A stretch of 64,000 nt of DNA from Acridotheres tristis (lineage: Eukaryota; Chordata; Aves; Passeriformes; Sturnidae), in contig CM072891.1 in the NCBI GenBank assembly GCA_037013685.1, positions 9,152,501 through 9,216,500 on the forward strand, read 5' to 3'. Within the stretch, counting starts at the first letter, position 1. The number at the start of each line of letters is the position of its first letter. Of this stretch, positions 1 to 12,414 are shown one piece after another. The notes beneath the pieces were generated by a model. That model had not been told where the DNA came from, did not search any database, and saw only the letters and a program-made list of their open reading frames with translations. The translations under genes and the position numbers were made by a program.

Positions 1-130
1 TCCCGCCTTCCTCCTCCACCCTCCGCGGCGCAGCTCCGTGCCGGCCCTCAGCGCCTCATCCTGGCACGGGCCTGGGCCCCCTGCCCTTGTCCACAGATCT
101 CGGCTTGACCTTCTGCGCTTGGCTGTCGCT
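1..130. promoter_or_regulatory. GC-rich edge, possible CpG-island border
   Basis: The first 130 bases are GC-rich with several CpGs, unlike the AT-rich DNA that follows. This looks like the border of a CpG island belonging to a gene outside the window. In human the gene upstream of PTGR2 is MIDEAS/ELMSAN1, so its 5' end is one possibility, but nothing here proves that. Confidence 0.3.
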
Positions 131-1069
131 GCTCTTGGCAACGAAGGAGAGGAAATCCCCAACTAGTGAGGGGCGGGCAGAGAGTTTGCAGCATTGATTT
201 GAAAGCCAAACCCTGCAAAATACTGCCGTGTCCAATACCCAGCGGAAAGCGCCGCTTAGATGCCCCGAATTCAGTCAACCTCTTCAGCGAGATCAGGCTT
301 CCTGCCGTTTCTCTCTAAAGAAAAACAAAGAGCTTTTGATTTTTAAGGAAACCCTCGTACCAAAGGAAAACGTGCTTTCTTGTTTACCCTTTTCGGTCCC
401 TTTCCTCACTTTTGCAGAAGAAAAAGTGAAAAAAAAAAAAAGGGAAGGGAGAAAGGATTTTAGTCTAATGCAAAGCCTCAGGTCATGTCTATACTGTCGG
501 CTGTTTTACCAACACCTGAAATTTACTTTCACAAGAACTCATACTTCTGAGGTTTCCAGCTCCTCTTCTGGAATATGGCTTCCTCTGCTGCCTTGGTCCG
601 AGAATAAAAAACACAGTGTGCTGACAAATGCAGGCATCCTACTCTACCCTACTAAGGCAGGAAATAAAGAAGCTGCTTTGTCATTGCTCCCTCTGTAGAC
701 TGCTCTGCTACTCGAGATTGTTAACATCCAATGAAACTTCTGGATCATAAAATAAACTTTAGACAGCATTCACAGATTAGACTCACATTCAGTGAAACGT
801 GGAGCAACACAAAAATGCCAAACGTTTTTCTCCAGTGTGCACATTGCCACGTGTTTACCTTCACCCAGGCTCAGATCATTCATTGCACACAGCAGCATTG
901 CTAGGTTTTGGGGTTTTTTCCCAGGCCAGCAGGGCAGTTTCCCTTCCAGCATGTATTGCCTTATAGAGTGAAATATAGAAGTAATTTTTGCACTGCTCAC
1001 TGTAGTTTGTTTCTTTCACAATAGCTCCTTGCAGAACTTTTTGCCAGGGAAGCTCAAGATGTGTAGAAA

Positions 1070-1170
1070 CAGGAGCCCAGAGAAGTGACTTGCCCATGAC
1101 TATAGATGCATAACCAGGTTACTCCGATGAGTCCCAGGTCAGCAGTCTAATTACCACACCCAATCTTTTC
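1070..1170 (+). repeat. Possible ancient MIR-type SINE fragment
   Basis: The stretch contains a phrase like the MIR core (AAGTGACTTGCCCATGACTA, then a CCAGGT-like block and a tail near TAATTACCACACCC). MIR elements are old amniote CORE-SINEs and are expected as diverged remnants in birds. The match is by eye only and the ends are approximate. Confidence 0.35.
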
Positions 1171-2924
1171 CTGTGGTGGTGCAGAGGGTAACATGAGACA
1201 GATGGTCATGAAGAGCAAAACAGTAGCCACAGGTACTACTGGTAAAGGTTTTTTTCTTTCACAACCAGAGGTATCATTGGATGCAACACTGTCTCAATAG
1301 GACCTTCAAGGAAAAGTCTGCTGTAGCACCATTAATACATTTGCTCTTCCAAACTCCCAATAACAATAGGTCAGTAACTATTTAAATCAATACAGAAAGA
1401 ATATTCCCAGGTGTTCACAAATTACCTAGTATCTGAAGCAAACACAAATTATTGAACATATAATACTAGCTGTATTCAAAGGCATATAGCTCATTAGTTT
1501 AATTTGCCCTAATAAAGATTGAAAAGAGAGATTCAATAAACTGGAGTTATTTCCTCTCTGTTATGCTAGGCAGTCGGCGCCTCCCGTGAAGCACATCAGA
1601 TATTGATGAGATTGAAATTATTTATGTCAACTTTCACTGGGGGGAAAACAAACCAAATCAAAAATAAACCCAAACTCCACCAGTCTTCTATGATTTTAAA
1701 TTATGTTCTAACAGCAAAGTGTATCTCTTTGTTCCAGACAATACAAATGCATGTTGTACTTCACCTGTTTGGAGGCTGGGAGCAAAATGATGAGCAGCAT
1801 CTTGTGTTTCACAATACTTAATCACGTAAAAGCAGTAGACAATGGCAGAAACGTCATCATCCGGCTACAGAAGCTACCATTGCGCAGAGCAGGGAGTGTG
1901 GACAAAACTGAAACACACTGTAAAATGCAAAATCTATAGGAAAGGATGATTGTATTTCCTAAACATACCAAATGGGATGAAAACAAAAACAAGCAAGCAG
2001 GTCAGGTACACCAACTAGTTCATAGATTTAAATAAAAGAAACACACTTCAAAGACACCAAGATGTTTATAGAGCTGTATGTTAGTGTTTAGCTTCCTAAG
2101 CAATAAAAGTTTTATGAAGTGTTTTGTAAGGATTTTACAGTTATACACTCTTCAGTTGTTTATCCGTTCCTCACATTACATGGTCCTTACATCTTCTCCA
2201 GAACCAGCCATCATAATTTTCTTCTTTTCAGTAACAGCTTTTGCCATGCTTTTTAAAAGTTGGTTTTTTTCCTTTCCTCAGCATATTCTGAGACTACATG
2301 ATGCCTGCACTTCTATCAGCTTTACCGTGACAAAACTTAATACACACATATTCCCTGTTACGTCATTATTTTGTTACTACACTGAAGGAGATTGGAAGAT
2401 CTCCTGGCTATCAACATATAAAATCTTAGTTTTCTTTGGCTTGTACAGACACATCTTGTAATGTAACAACATCGACTCATATCATTAATACACTGGATTG
2501 TACTGAGTCAGAATTTGGATTAAAGACTATGCTTTGCATACTTAAGTTTGCAAAACCGAGCCACAGGCTCAGCAGGTGGCACTCTTTTCACCGGGTCAGA
2601 GTAGAGCCAAGGCCCTGTCCTCTTTGTAGCTCTTGGGAGTAAAACTTTTGGTCCAGGATAATGGGAGGCAATATGGAGCTATTAGTTCTACCTGAAATTA
2701 AGTATAAAATAAGGTCTCAACCGCTATAGCTAATAAGAAAGCATTTACACCCTTTGTATTAGGAGTTTCAGATTCTATTAAGCCTAAAGCTTCCAGCTCA
2801 TAATCACACTGAAATTTCCTCTAAAATATCAATAGGATATTATTTTTATTTAAAAATATTAATGTAATGAAGAGCTATATATAATATATAAATATATTCA
2901 ATGCTCAGAGGCAGGGCTGCCTCT

Positions 2925-3435
2925 AGACAAGCCAGGGAATGGACTGACAGGAGCCATGTGAAGTTCAACACAGACTAATGCAAAGCTCTGCACTTTACCC
3001 AGACTGACCTGCCATTGCACAGGCTGGGACTGGCAGGACACTCAGTGCCCCTTAATAAGATCTGGGGGTCTGGTGGACAGTGGAAGAAACACCAGGCAGC
3101 AGTGATACCATCCCAGCCTAGGTCAAGGGAAATTCCTCTTTACTCATCATTTGGTAGCCCTGTGTCTGGAATACTATGTGCAGTTTTGGGCATCCCAATA
3201 TAAAAAGGATGTTAATAAACTGGAGCCAGTAGAAAGTCAAGATGGCCAGGGGCTGGAACAGATGTCCTCAGCAAGGAGAAGCTAATGGAAACAGTGGTAA
3301 TTTCAACCAACTAGTGGGGATAGTGAAACAATGAGCAACACCATTTGATTTCAGTATTGACCCTGCTTTGAGCAGGAGATTGAAATGGTGACCTCCCAAA
3401 ATCTCCTCCTACTTGACTAAAACAATGATTCAAGA
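2925..3435 (+). mobile_element. Old CR1 LINE 3' fragment with internal loss
   Basis: The segment follows the CR1 3' region in order. A block near 2950 matches GCCATGTGAAGTTCAACA. Then come the end of ORF2 (a version of TGGAATACTATGTGCAGTTT near 3165), a GGCTGGAACA block near 3250, and the tail GACCCTGCTTTGAGCAGG at 3359 with the usual run to a decayed terminus near 3435. Between about 3300 and 3358 the usual intervening sequence is missing. It is heavily diverged and not coding. Confidence 0.75.
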
Positions 3436-4024
3436 AGCAAATTTCTTCACCTCACATAAGAGGAGACTTAATTAAATGACAGTTAAATAGTTTGAAAATT
3501 TGTTATAGGAAATATGAGTGATTATATCTGTTTCAGGTTTGTTGGGCTTAGTTTTGAGCTTGTGAATTTAGAAGATTATCAGCCTAATTACAAAGAAAGC
3601 TGTTCCCTCATAGTCACCATTTGCCAGCACTGTTACAGGAGAAAATGTTTATAAAAATGTTTTTGATACAAGACCAATTACTGTCTACCACACAGAAATT
3701 TTAATTTCTCCAATACCAATATCTGTCTCTGATCTCTGTCAGAATTAACCATTCAAGTTGCTACATTTGAAATATTATGCAAGGGCATAACTTCTCTTGG
3801 GGAAACTTGATGCAGACAGATAGAATGTTTGTAAAGAAGGGGTTTGGCTTATTTAAAAGAATTTTCAAAAATAAAAAACCCTTTGTACCTCTATTTTACT
3901 CTTCATATCTGAGTTTAAAATTAAAACACTTCACTCAAACAAGATTTGAGCAAGATTCAGCTTCTTTGATCAACCTGGGGAGAAAATACATGTATTTATA
4001 AAGCATGCATGTGTAAATACATAT

Positions 4025-4046
4025 GTGTACACACACACAGTGTGTC
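4025..4046. repeat. Short AC/TG dinucleotide tract
   Basis: A tiny alternating purine-pyrimidine tract (ACACACACACAGTGTGTC-like) in gene-free DNA. It is an ordinary microsatellite seed. Confidence 0.6.
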
Positions 4047-7000
4047 ATGACCTGGCTCCCTAGGACCAGGAGGAATCCCTGTTACATGAGGGAAAGGGAG
4101 GGACACTGAGGTTTTGAGAAGAAACCACATGTAAAACAAAGTTATTCACATTGCTTAAACACTACTGAAAGAAGCTCAGATGCCATGGTGGGAAAGAGTA
4201 TGGGAATCTACGAAGGACCAAATTATATGGCATGCTGAAAACCAGGACTGTTGAACCTTTCTTCCTTATTTTGCTAGCTTGTATAGCTTTAAAAAGACTT
4301 TGCAGTCTTTCTGCATTTACTATCACTTTTCCCAGAATTCCACATTATTTGCTTGTCTGTTTTATAAACAACAGTCTGTGATAACAGGGCAGGTCAGGGG
4401 GACAGTCCAAAACCCAGAACATCAGGCACCTCCATGGGATGAGGTCAGGCCTAAGTTAAGGGGGTAGAAAAGTTCAGAGTTTGGGGCCAAGATCAAGTGC
4501 CAGGCATAGGCATGATTGCAGTGCAGCTGCAATGTAGCTCAGGCATGGCCACAAGCAAGAGCCTCAGCTCAAAGCAGCTCCCAAGAAAATGTGGCAGAAG
4601 CCCCCCATGAGGCTTGTTTTGGGAGGTAACTCCCACTAAAGCTTCTTCTGTTTCTCCTTCCCCAAGATAACTAGCTGTACTTTCTTTAAGCTGACTTTGA
4701 GCCCAGGCAGATAAACCCCCTAGAAGCACTCAGAGTCCTAACAACAATAAATGAACAAGAAAAGGTATACTGACAGCACATACTGCAAAGTAATATTCAC
4801 AGCTTGCTTGAATTTAGTGTAATAACAGAAATAAAGACTGGAATGTGAAACAATAAGCTGTGATATTTTTTTCTGTCTTTGTATAACATTAATGTTATTT
4901 ACTAGGAATTAGTATTACAGACAATAATCTAGGCTGTTCCTTTAATACTCCGAGTAGACCAATTTCTTACTGAAGCATGCAGAAGTTAATTAATTCAATC
5001 TATAGGCTATTTAATAATATAAAAATACGATTTGCCTATTGACATCAAGAAACTGGTAATAACTAATGGTGCGTTGTGTATAAATATTTGCAGGATTCTG
5101 TAATATTTGTGTTATGTATTATTTACACGTGCACGATAGATATATGCATGTATGTATGTACATATATAGAAGAACATCCTTAAAGGCATCTCTTACAGAG
5201 AACATCAACTAGGAACTCCTTCTGCACTTCAGTAGCTCATATATTACAAGCAGCAATCTCAAAGCCCATTTCAAATCATTTGACACTTACAGTCATTCAA
5301 GGAACTTTCAGCCCAAACAGGTTTTAGTGACAATGACTCAGAACCATTGCAATTAAATTAAAATACATGCTGCATAAATCTAGGGCCAGCAGGGGAATTA
5401 TAAAGTGAGCATTTGCTAACACCAGGTTCCATTGGCAGCCCATGGTACTCTCTCATGAGGATTCATCCCTTTTCCATCACATAAATAAATTATAGAACAG
5501 CAAGGGAACATGAACCACGGTGGGAGACACCAACATGTATAAATAAGACATATGTGACAGGCAGGTGCCAAATACGGAGGATAATCTGCAACCACATAAT
5601 TACACACCTTGATGACCTTATCTGTCCCTCTACTCCTTAATCCTTCTTTTCTGTCACTCTCTGCTTGCCTGTGCTGGCAGTTTGCATTGGTGCAAGCCAG
5701 GCTGCAGCTTCTTCTGTCATCACCATTACACTGCAGCATTTTTGGTGGATTGCTGTGCAGTTTTTATTTTTCTCAGATTCACAAGCAAGTTGCATCGCGC
5801 TGATTTCCGTGCCTGGACTCCAGTAGTATTTTGGCAATCCTCCATGATTCCTTCCCCTGAGTCGTGACCTATCCCAACCAGTTGGTCTGTTTATCTCTGT
5901 GATCTCTGAATATTCCTTATATTTTGCATAAAGTACATAGCATATTCCATTATAAGGAAAATTAATTCAGTTACTCTCTTTATGTTTATTAGTACAAATC
6001 TCATTATGGAGTTTGTTCTTTTTTCCTCCTCTTTTCCTTTTTTAATACAAAATTTACAGGGCTTTTTTCTTTGCAATGGGAACTTTAAAAGACTTGTATT
6101 CATAGCACAATCTACAACAATTTTTTTCCATTTCTACATCGGGCATAAAACACAATTTCATAGCAACAGCCCTACTTAGAATATGGTATTCCAAGACAGG
6201 AATGCTTCCCAAATACAGACATAGTTATATTATGTATATGGTACACTGAGCATTTGAGCATTATTTATGTTTTCTGTTAGCCAACAGAAAAACATATCTT
6301 CATGGCTGCTACAGGACTGCCAGCCTGAAGAAAATGCAATAATTCCGACAGGAAGCAATGAAGTTTTTTATCAATCATCTTGGACATTTTGAAAGTACTC
6401 TCAAAACCCTCCCCTCCTACACACCAAGGAGGATTTTGCCTCCCTTGCAAAGGAATGCTCCTCCCTCATCTTCCCCCACCCCTGCTCCTGCAGAGATTTC
6501 TCCAGCTCCTTGAAGCCACGGTGGACTGAGAAAGCAAAGGATATTATCTGGAGGAGGCTAATGTAACCAAGATCTACAGTAGAAGAGCCAGGAATACACA
6601 TGGATCCATGAAGGCAACCATGGAGAAAGCATTCAAAAACTAGCTCGAGTATTCTGTCTCTGCTGGATTTACCATAGTGTCTGTTTATATGTACTTCTAA
6701 GTTAGTTTCTTTACTCTTTCCTCATATGTATGAGAGAGGCATCCTCCAATATCACTACTGCCTCAAGCAATAAAAGAAGCAATCACTGTCTCGTTCTCAG
6801 CAGATTCTCTTCCCCACAAGAAGTTTTCTGAATATGTTATCTTTGTTATGCCACTAAAAAGAGACAGCAGAAATCCCCCATGCTCAAGGCAGAGAGCAGC
6901 AAATCCACAGTCCACTATCACCATAGAATCGTGACATTTGGCTTCACATATCAATGTGCATCACAGAAAGAGTTTCTCAGCAATGGGAAGTGATTCAGGA

Positions 7001-10000
7001 AATTTGCATCCAAAAACCGCAGGGGGGAAAAAACCTGCCCAACTAAGAAAAATACGAAAACAACCCTTCTCAAAAAATAAAAACCAAACAGAAAACACCA
7101 ACCACACAGACAACCCCAAAACCTCCTCTTATTTTGAAACTATGAATAGTAAGAAAAGTTACCAAATTATGGGATCAACATTCTTAACATCTGTACCACT
7201 AAGAAAACAAATGTTACTGCTGTTCAGTTCAGGCAACTACAACCCTTGGATGTTTGGGGTGCTTTTCCTTTGGGTGAGAGATTAATGGAAGCTCTTGAAA
7301 CTGGCTGAGGAGCAGAAGACATAAAAAATTCAAAGCAACACAGAAGACAACAAAGAGAACTTCATAACAACAAAACACTGTCACAATTCATTATAAAAGA
7401 TGATTTTCTAATTGCAGAGTGGAGCTTTGCTGTGCAGGAAGCTCACACAGAAATCAACATGGACATAAAAAATTAGACAATGGAGTTAAACAGGAACTTA
7501 TTTTGGGGGAGTATTGTTATTAATAATTATAACTCTCTCCTAGTGCATGCAATTCATTCTTAGATTCATCAGCTGTCATTCAAATATCACCAGCAGACCC
7601 TCAGCTACAATTCTTCCAGTTTGTTCTGGAGAACAGCATCCAGACTTCATCTCTCTGACATCCTAACAAAATTCTGTCAGGTCATTTCACTCCAAATTGT
7701 AGTGCTTGACACAGTGAGAAAAGACTATTTGTAGAAATAATTTCACAAGTTCGCTTGGACAAGTTCACCTATCACAAGCTGCATGATTTGTAGACCTGGT
7801 ATCTCCAACTACTCATGTATTACTATAATTAAAATACTCAACATTTTGTCCAGAACCAAGGCATAGCCTATTTATTCCTGTCAATTAGCATTCATGATTA
7901 TATTTAAAATTAAGGTGACTCGCAATGTTTGCAAAGCCAGCACCCATTAAGTGCTGTAGTACTGTCTTGCATGGCACACAACAGAAAGCTGCACAAAAAC
8001 CAGAAAGAAAGGCATCCAAACAAGCTCTCATTTCTTCAGTAGATGTAAAATTATATCCCCAAAATGCCTTGAGAGCCTGTCATTCAGAAATGGCAGAAAG
8101 CCTCTTTAGTGCCTAGCAGCTATTCTGGACACAGAGTGCAGTTATAATCTGAAGCCAGTTTTGTCAAGCTGCCTCAGCCCTTCCAGTTACCAGTTGTTGC
8201 TCACTCTCTAAAAGACAACCCTCACAGTTATTCTGCAGCTGTTTAGCAGAGTGAGAACAGTTGTTGTCCAAGTCTCACATGTTCAATAAAATACTTTATC
8301 ACCCATGATAATAAGGGCAAATACAGTCTCCTAGAATACAGTAACTGGCACCATTAATTCTGTCCAGGCCAGTTGTGCTTATTATTGATCCCTCTTCTTT
8401 TCCTGAGAGAAAACAGCTGAATGTCTCTGCAAATGCTCATTCCTAGGCCAGCAGAATACAACAGCTGATTTACTGATATCATAGTCATAAATAATTGATT
8501 GATAACAACCAAGTGCAGTAAATTTCCAAAATGTTCACATACTGAATGGATGAGAAGTTTTCTACTAATACCCAGCAGCTCTGAAACAAGCCCCACACAA
8601 AGCTCCAAAAATACGCCTTTGGTTATCTTGAGACTTTGCAAATCTTCATAGTCCTCTTTGACAAACCAGTACTTGCTTTTCAGAAATAGCACTGCAGAAA
8701 CATGATGCTGGTGCAAGAAAAGTTCCTTCAGAAGCAGCTTCCTTCTCATTCATTTTCCTCCTTTTTTACACCTACCTTTATTTTCCTTTCATCACTTTCA
8801 TCTTTATTTATATCCCAAATGTGTTTTTCCACAGTTAGGTTGAAAGCCACAACATGGATTTTTCAATTCTATTTGATCAAGGATTAGCATATTAAGGAGA
8901 CTTACAAGGAAGCTACCCTAGATTTACTACGTATGACTTCACACAGCCCCATACACATGCCTCATATAAACAATTTTTTTCTGTTTCTAGAAGACCTATT
9001 TCTTTTTGTGCTTCTACAGACGATTAGCATTAGTTCTTCTGGACCTTCTAATTAATGCATTAATTAATGCATTAGGGTGCATTAATTAAAAATACAGAGA
9101 AGTTTTCCAATTAAGTTGAATTTCAGTTATGCAAAAGAATAGAAAAACTTTGAAGTATTCTGTTAATATTAGGATTTCACTATGCAGCACAGTCTGTCAC
9201 CCACTGCTGCCTCTTGCTCTGATGCAGCAATCAGCAGCATTTTCAACAAATGGTGCTCATATGTTTTCTGTCCTTGACTCAGACAGAAACATTTGTCTTG
9301 ACCATTTGCTGCCAGCAATTTTGAACTAAAGAAACATCTTAGCACAGTTCAAGTTTGATTGTACAAGGATCATTTTGTGTTCTGAATTTGAGCTTTTGTG
9401 ATCACATTTCTTCTTTCACATTTTGCAGGATGGTCTAGTATCTTGGAATATCACATAATGCAGCTTAGTTTGTAACAAACTCAGTTCTTTCTAAATGATG
9501 AATTTAGTTTTATTTTCACTAAATGTTGCAAATTTCCATGTACATAGGTTGTGAAACAAAAATAAGGGATAACTTGCATTTAATAACTTTTTTTCAAATC
9601 TGGAAGTACATTTTAGACAAACTGGAAAAGACAGTAGTAAGAAGAAATACTTTCAAGGTTATCAGTATTCTTCATTTAAAAACTCTTCGATCTTTCCTGT
9701 TTTGAATTACAATTTTGCACTACAAAGCATATACAACAACTACAGGCCATAACAACAACGTTTTGATTTTAACTTTTCAGTGGCGATTCTGTATATTACA
9801 TTGGGAAAATCCGAGGTCTTTTAGTTGTGAAACAGACATATCTGAATCCTGAGTATGACAGAAAAAACATACCTATATTAATACTTGACTGGTTGCAGAT
9901 TTCAGAGAGAGTACTAGTAGAACCTTCTTTTTTTATGTGTAAATGGGAGATGTCATTAAATGGAAATGGCACACAAGGCAATAAAGAAAGCAACCTCCTA

Positions 10001-12400
10001 CACAGACGTAGGTTGCTTATCTAGCAGTGTGGTTCTAAAATAGAAGTTCTTAATTTCCCCGAGTGTGCTGCAGTAAAAAATGGAAGAGGTGATCCTGACA
10101 TGATACTGCACAGCAGCAAGATCGTTTTCATCTACATAATGCTCGGGTCATTTATATAAGTTATTAAGTAGTTACACCAAAATGGATTTAAGAAAATGTC
10201 ACTAATAAAATAAAGACAACAGGAAGATCATTCTCTGCAGCAAGCACTTCGGTATTTTGTTTCTTGCCTTAAGGGTGAAGAAAAGGCATAGACAGATAAG
10301 GAGCCAAAATAATGAATAAAAGTTTATGATGATCAAACAGTAATAATCAGTATCAGATTAAACTGGTAACATATTGTGCTCATTTTTTACAGTATTAGAA
10401 GGTTTTCTAAAATACCAAATGGTTAAAGATCAATCCCCATATCTATGGGAAATACTTTTGAACCTGTGTTTTCCTTACAGAAATCACATATAAAGTTGTG
10501 TTATTGTCATATTATATTTTCCCTTATTTACAAAATAAGGTTTTTTTACCTTAAAATGAACTTGATTTTTCAAGATGTGTCCTACAGATAGTCCTCTGTG
10601 TAAACCTATATCAAAATCAGTAGTCTTTATGAGCAAAGTATGTTTATAGAGCAAAGCTTCCTAACCATCACAAAAATTGTTAATGACAGAGCAAATCCAA
10701 ATCCTGCCTATGCCCTTTGGCCTGCCAGAACCCACATAAAGGTCTTGAAATGATGACAAAGAAAGATGGGTTGAGAAATTTCCAAGCATGAAACATCAGA
10801 AAACTAAGTTTTACCATTAAAAGTAGCAATTGTTTCTTATCTGTATACTTACCTGTACAGATGAAGCTCACTTTGTGATTAGGCAGCAGGTAGCATCAGA
10901 AGGCATTAGTCTCATATGACATCTTAGTGTCACCTGCAAAACTTTCCCACAAATATCTCTGCCTCAAGCTAATTCTCAGTCCATAAGTGATACATGGTGG
11001 AGTTAGTTTCTTTTTACAAAAGAGGATCTGCACGAATAAAACTTGCAGAAGCAGAAGCAACTCAGAAATGGATGGTATAACTTGAGTTGGATGATAATTT
11101 GCTGTCCCCACTGCCTACCTTTTCCAAAATCTTCAGCCAACAGGGAGTTGAGCTGGTAACAAATCACCTTTAAACTGGCTCCACAACACGGGATGTCACC
11201 CTGACATGAAGTCAGCTGAATAGCTCAGTTTAATTTCAGCAGCTGTCCCAAGCTAAAATTTTTCTATTCGTATATTGCATCACTTAGGCTGATTCAGAGA
11301 GTCTCTGCCAATGGCTGCAATGACCTAAGGTGTTTCTATCCTCCCCTGAAGTTACTGCATCCACAGCTTTGCTGCCAGAACAAATCATCTGCAAACTCCT
11401 AAGCTATTTTATGCAAACATATGTGGATTGGCTCCAATTACACTCAATAGCACTTCGTGCTGTCGGCTGACATTGCATCGAGTGAACAGGGAAGATTTCT
11501 CATTCCTGCCTCAGCAACAAGGGCAAGAAACTTAACTGAAGTCTAGTAAACTAATAGTTTAGCAAACCAGAAACATCGAATCTACGAGATGACTTTGCAA
11601 TAATTTTTTTCTTACTGCAGCCTAAAATGGTGCTTTAGAATTTTTAGGATAAGCAAACTGGTTTTGTTGTCCAAGAACACAGGGTTCACCAAGTTCTTCC
11701 ACAAGGCCTCTTTATCAGTGGAGAAACACACCTTTTCTCAAGATATCTCCCTTCTCTGAAGAATAGATTAAAAATATTTCTCTAACTTTCTGTACTCTTA
11801 GAAAAATGCTTCCCCACAGCAGAAGATGACATCTTACTTTCCTCTCATATAGGAGTCCTACTACATCAAAAATAAAGATTTAAATTGTGCTGGATTTGAG
11901 TAATGTAACTGGGCATTTCTCTTCACAGATTCCATGAAGGATGTTTCTTGAGAGACCTCATAGACCACTTTGCTCCCTACACACACAGGCTAAAGGATCT
12001 GCCATTACTTTGAGCTCATGCATATCCCAGGGAATTTTTACAGCCAAAACACACCTGGCACTTAAGTTACATAAGCAACATCTGCATTATTCATCTAGAG
12101 AGATTTAAAGACTACTTATTATAGTGACATTCATTAAAAATAATAAAGAAAAGGCACATATCTGCCAAGAATGAGCTACCCACAAATGTGGCAATGTGTA
12201 AAAGGAGAATTATTGTGTCATTCTCTAATAAATATGACCCATGAGCCCAGCAAATCCTGGAAATTACATTACTTTGCACTTTAAAACACCTAAGCCTCAC
12301 AGTGTAGGCAGAATAGGTAAGTTTGTTAAAAGCAGGTAAACATGAACAAAAATGTGGTTTGAAGTCAGCTAGACAGTCAGTTAAAGTTTCCCCCTTAAAA

Positions 12401-12414
12401 GGGGGGGGGGGGGG
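12401..12414 (+). repeat. G14 homopolymer
   Basis: Fourteen consecutive G residues, preceded by a C5 run and TTAAAA. Such tracts often vary in length between individuals and are error-prone in sequencing, so the exact length should not be trusted. Confidence 0.9.

Noticed and set aside
228..698. 156-codon open frame near the left edge
   Set aside because: The start is not a plausible ATG context, and the composition is that of translated AT/pyrimidine-rich DNA with a poly-lysine run from an A-tract. No splice-compatible structure or family likeness.
2078..2461. 127-codon F/L/S-rich frame resembling a membrane protein
   Set aside because: It is T-rich DNA translated; such frames are hydrophobic by codon bias and no partner exon or family was recognised.
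6938..7285. 115-codon K/N/T-rich frame
   Set aside because: It results from an A/C-rich low-complexity stretch.
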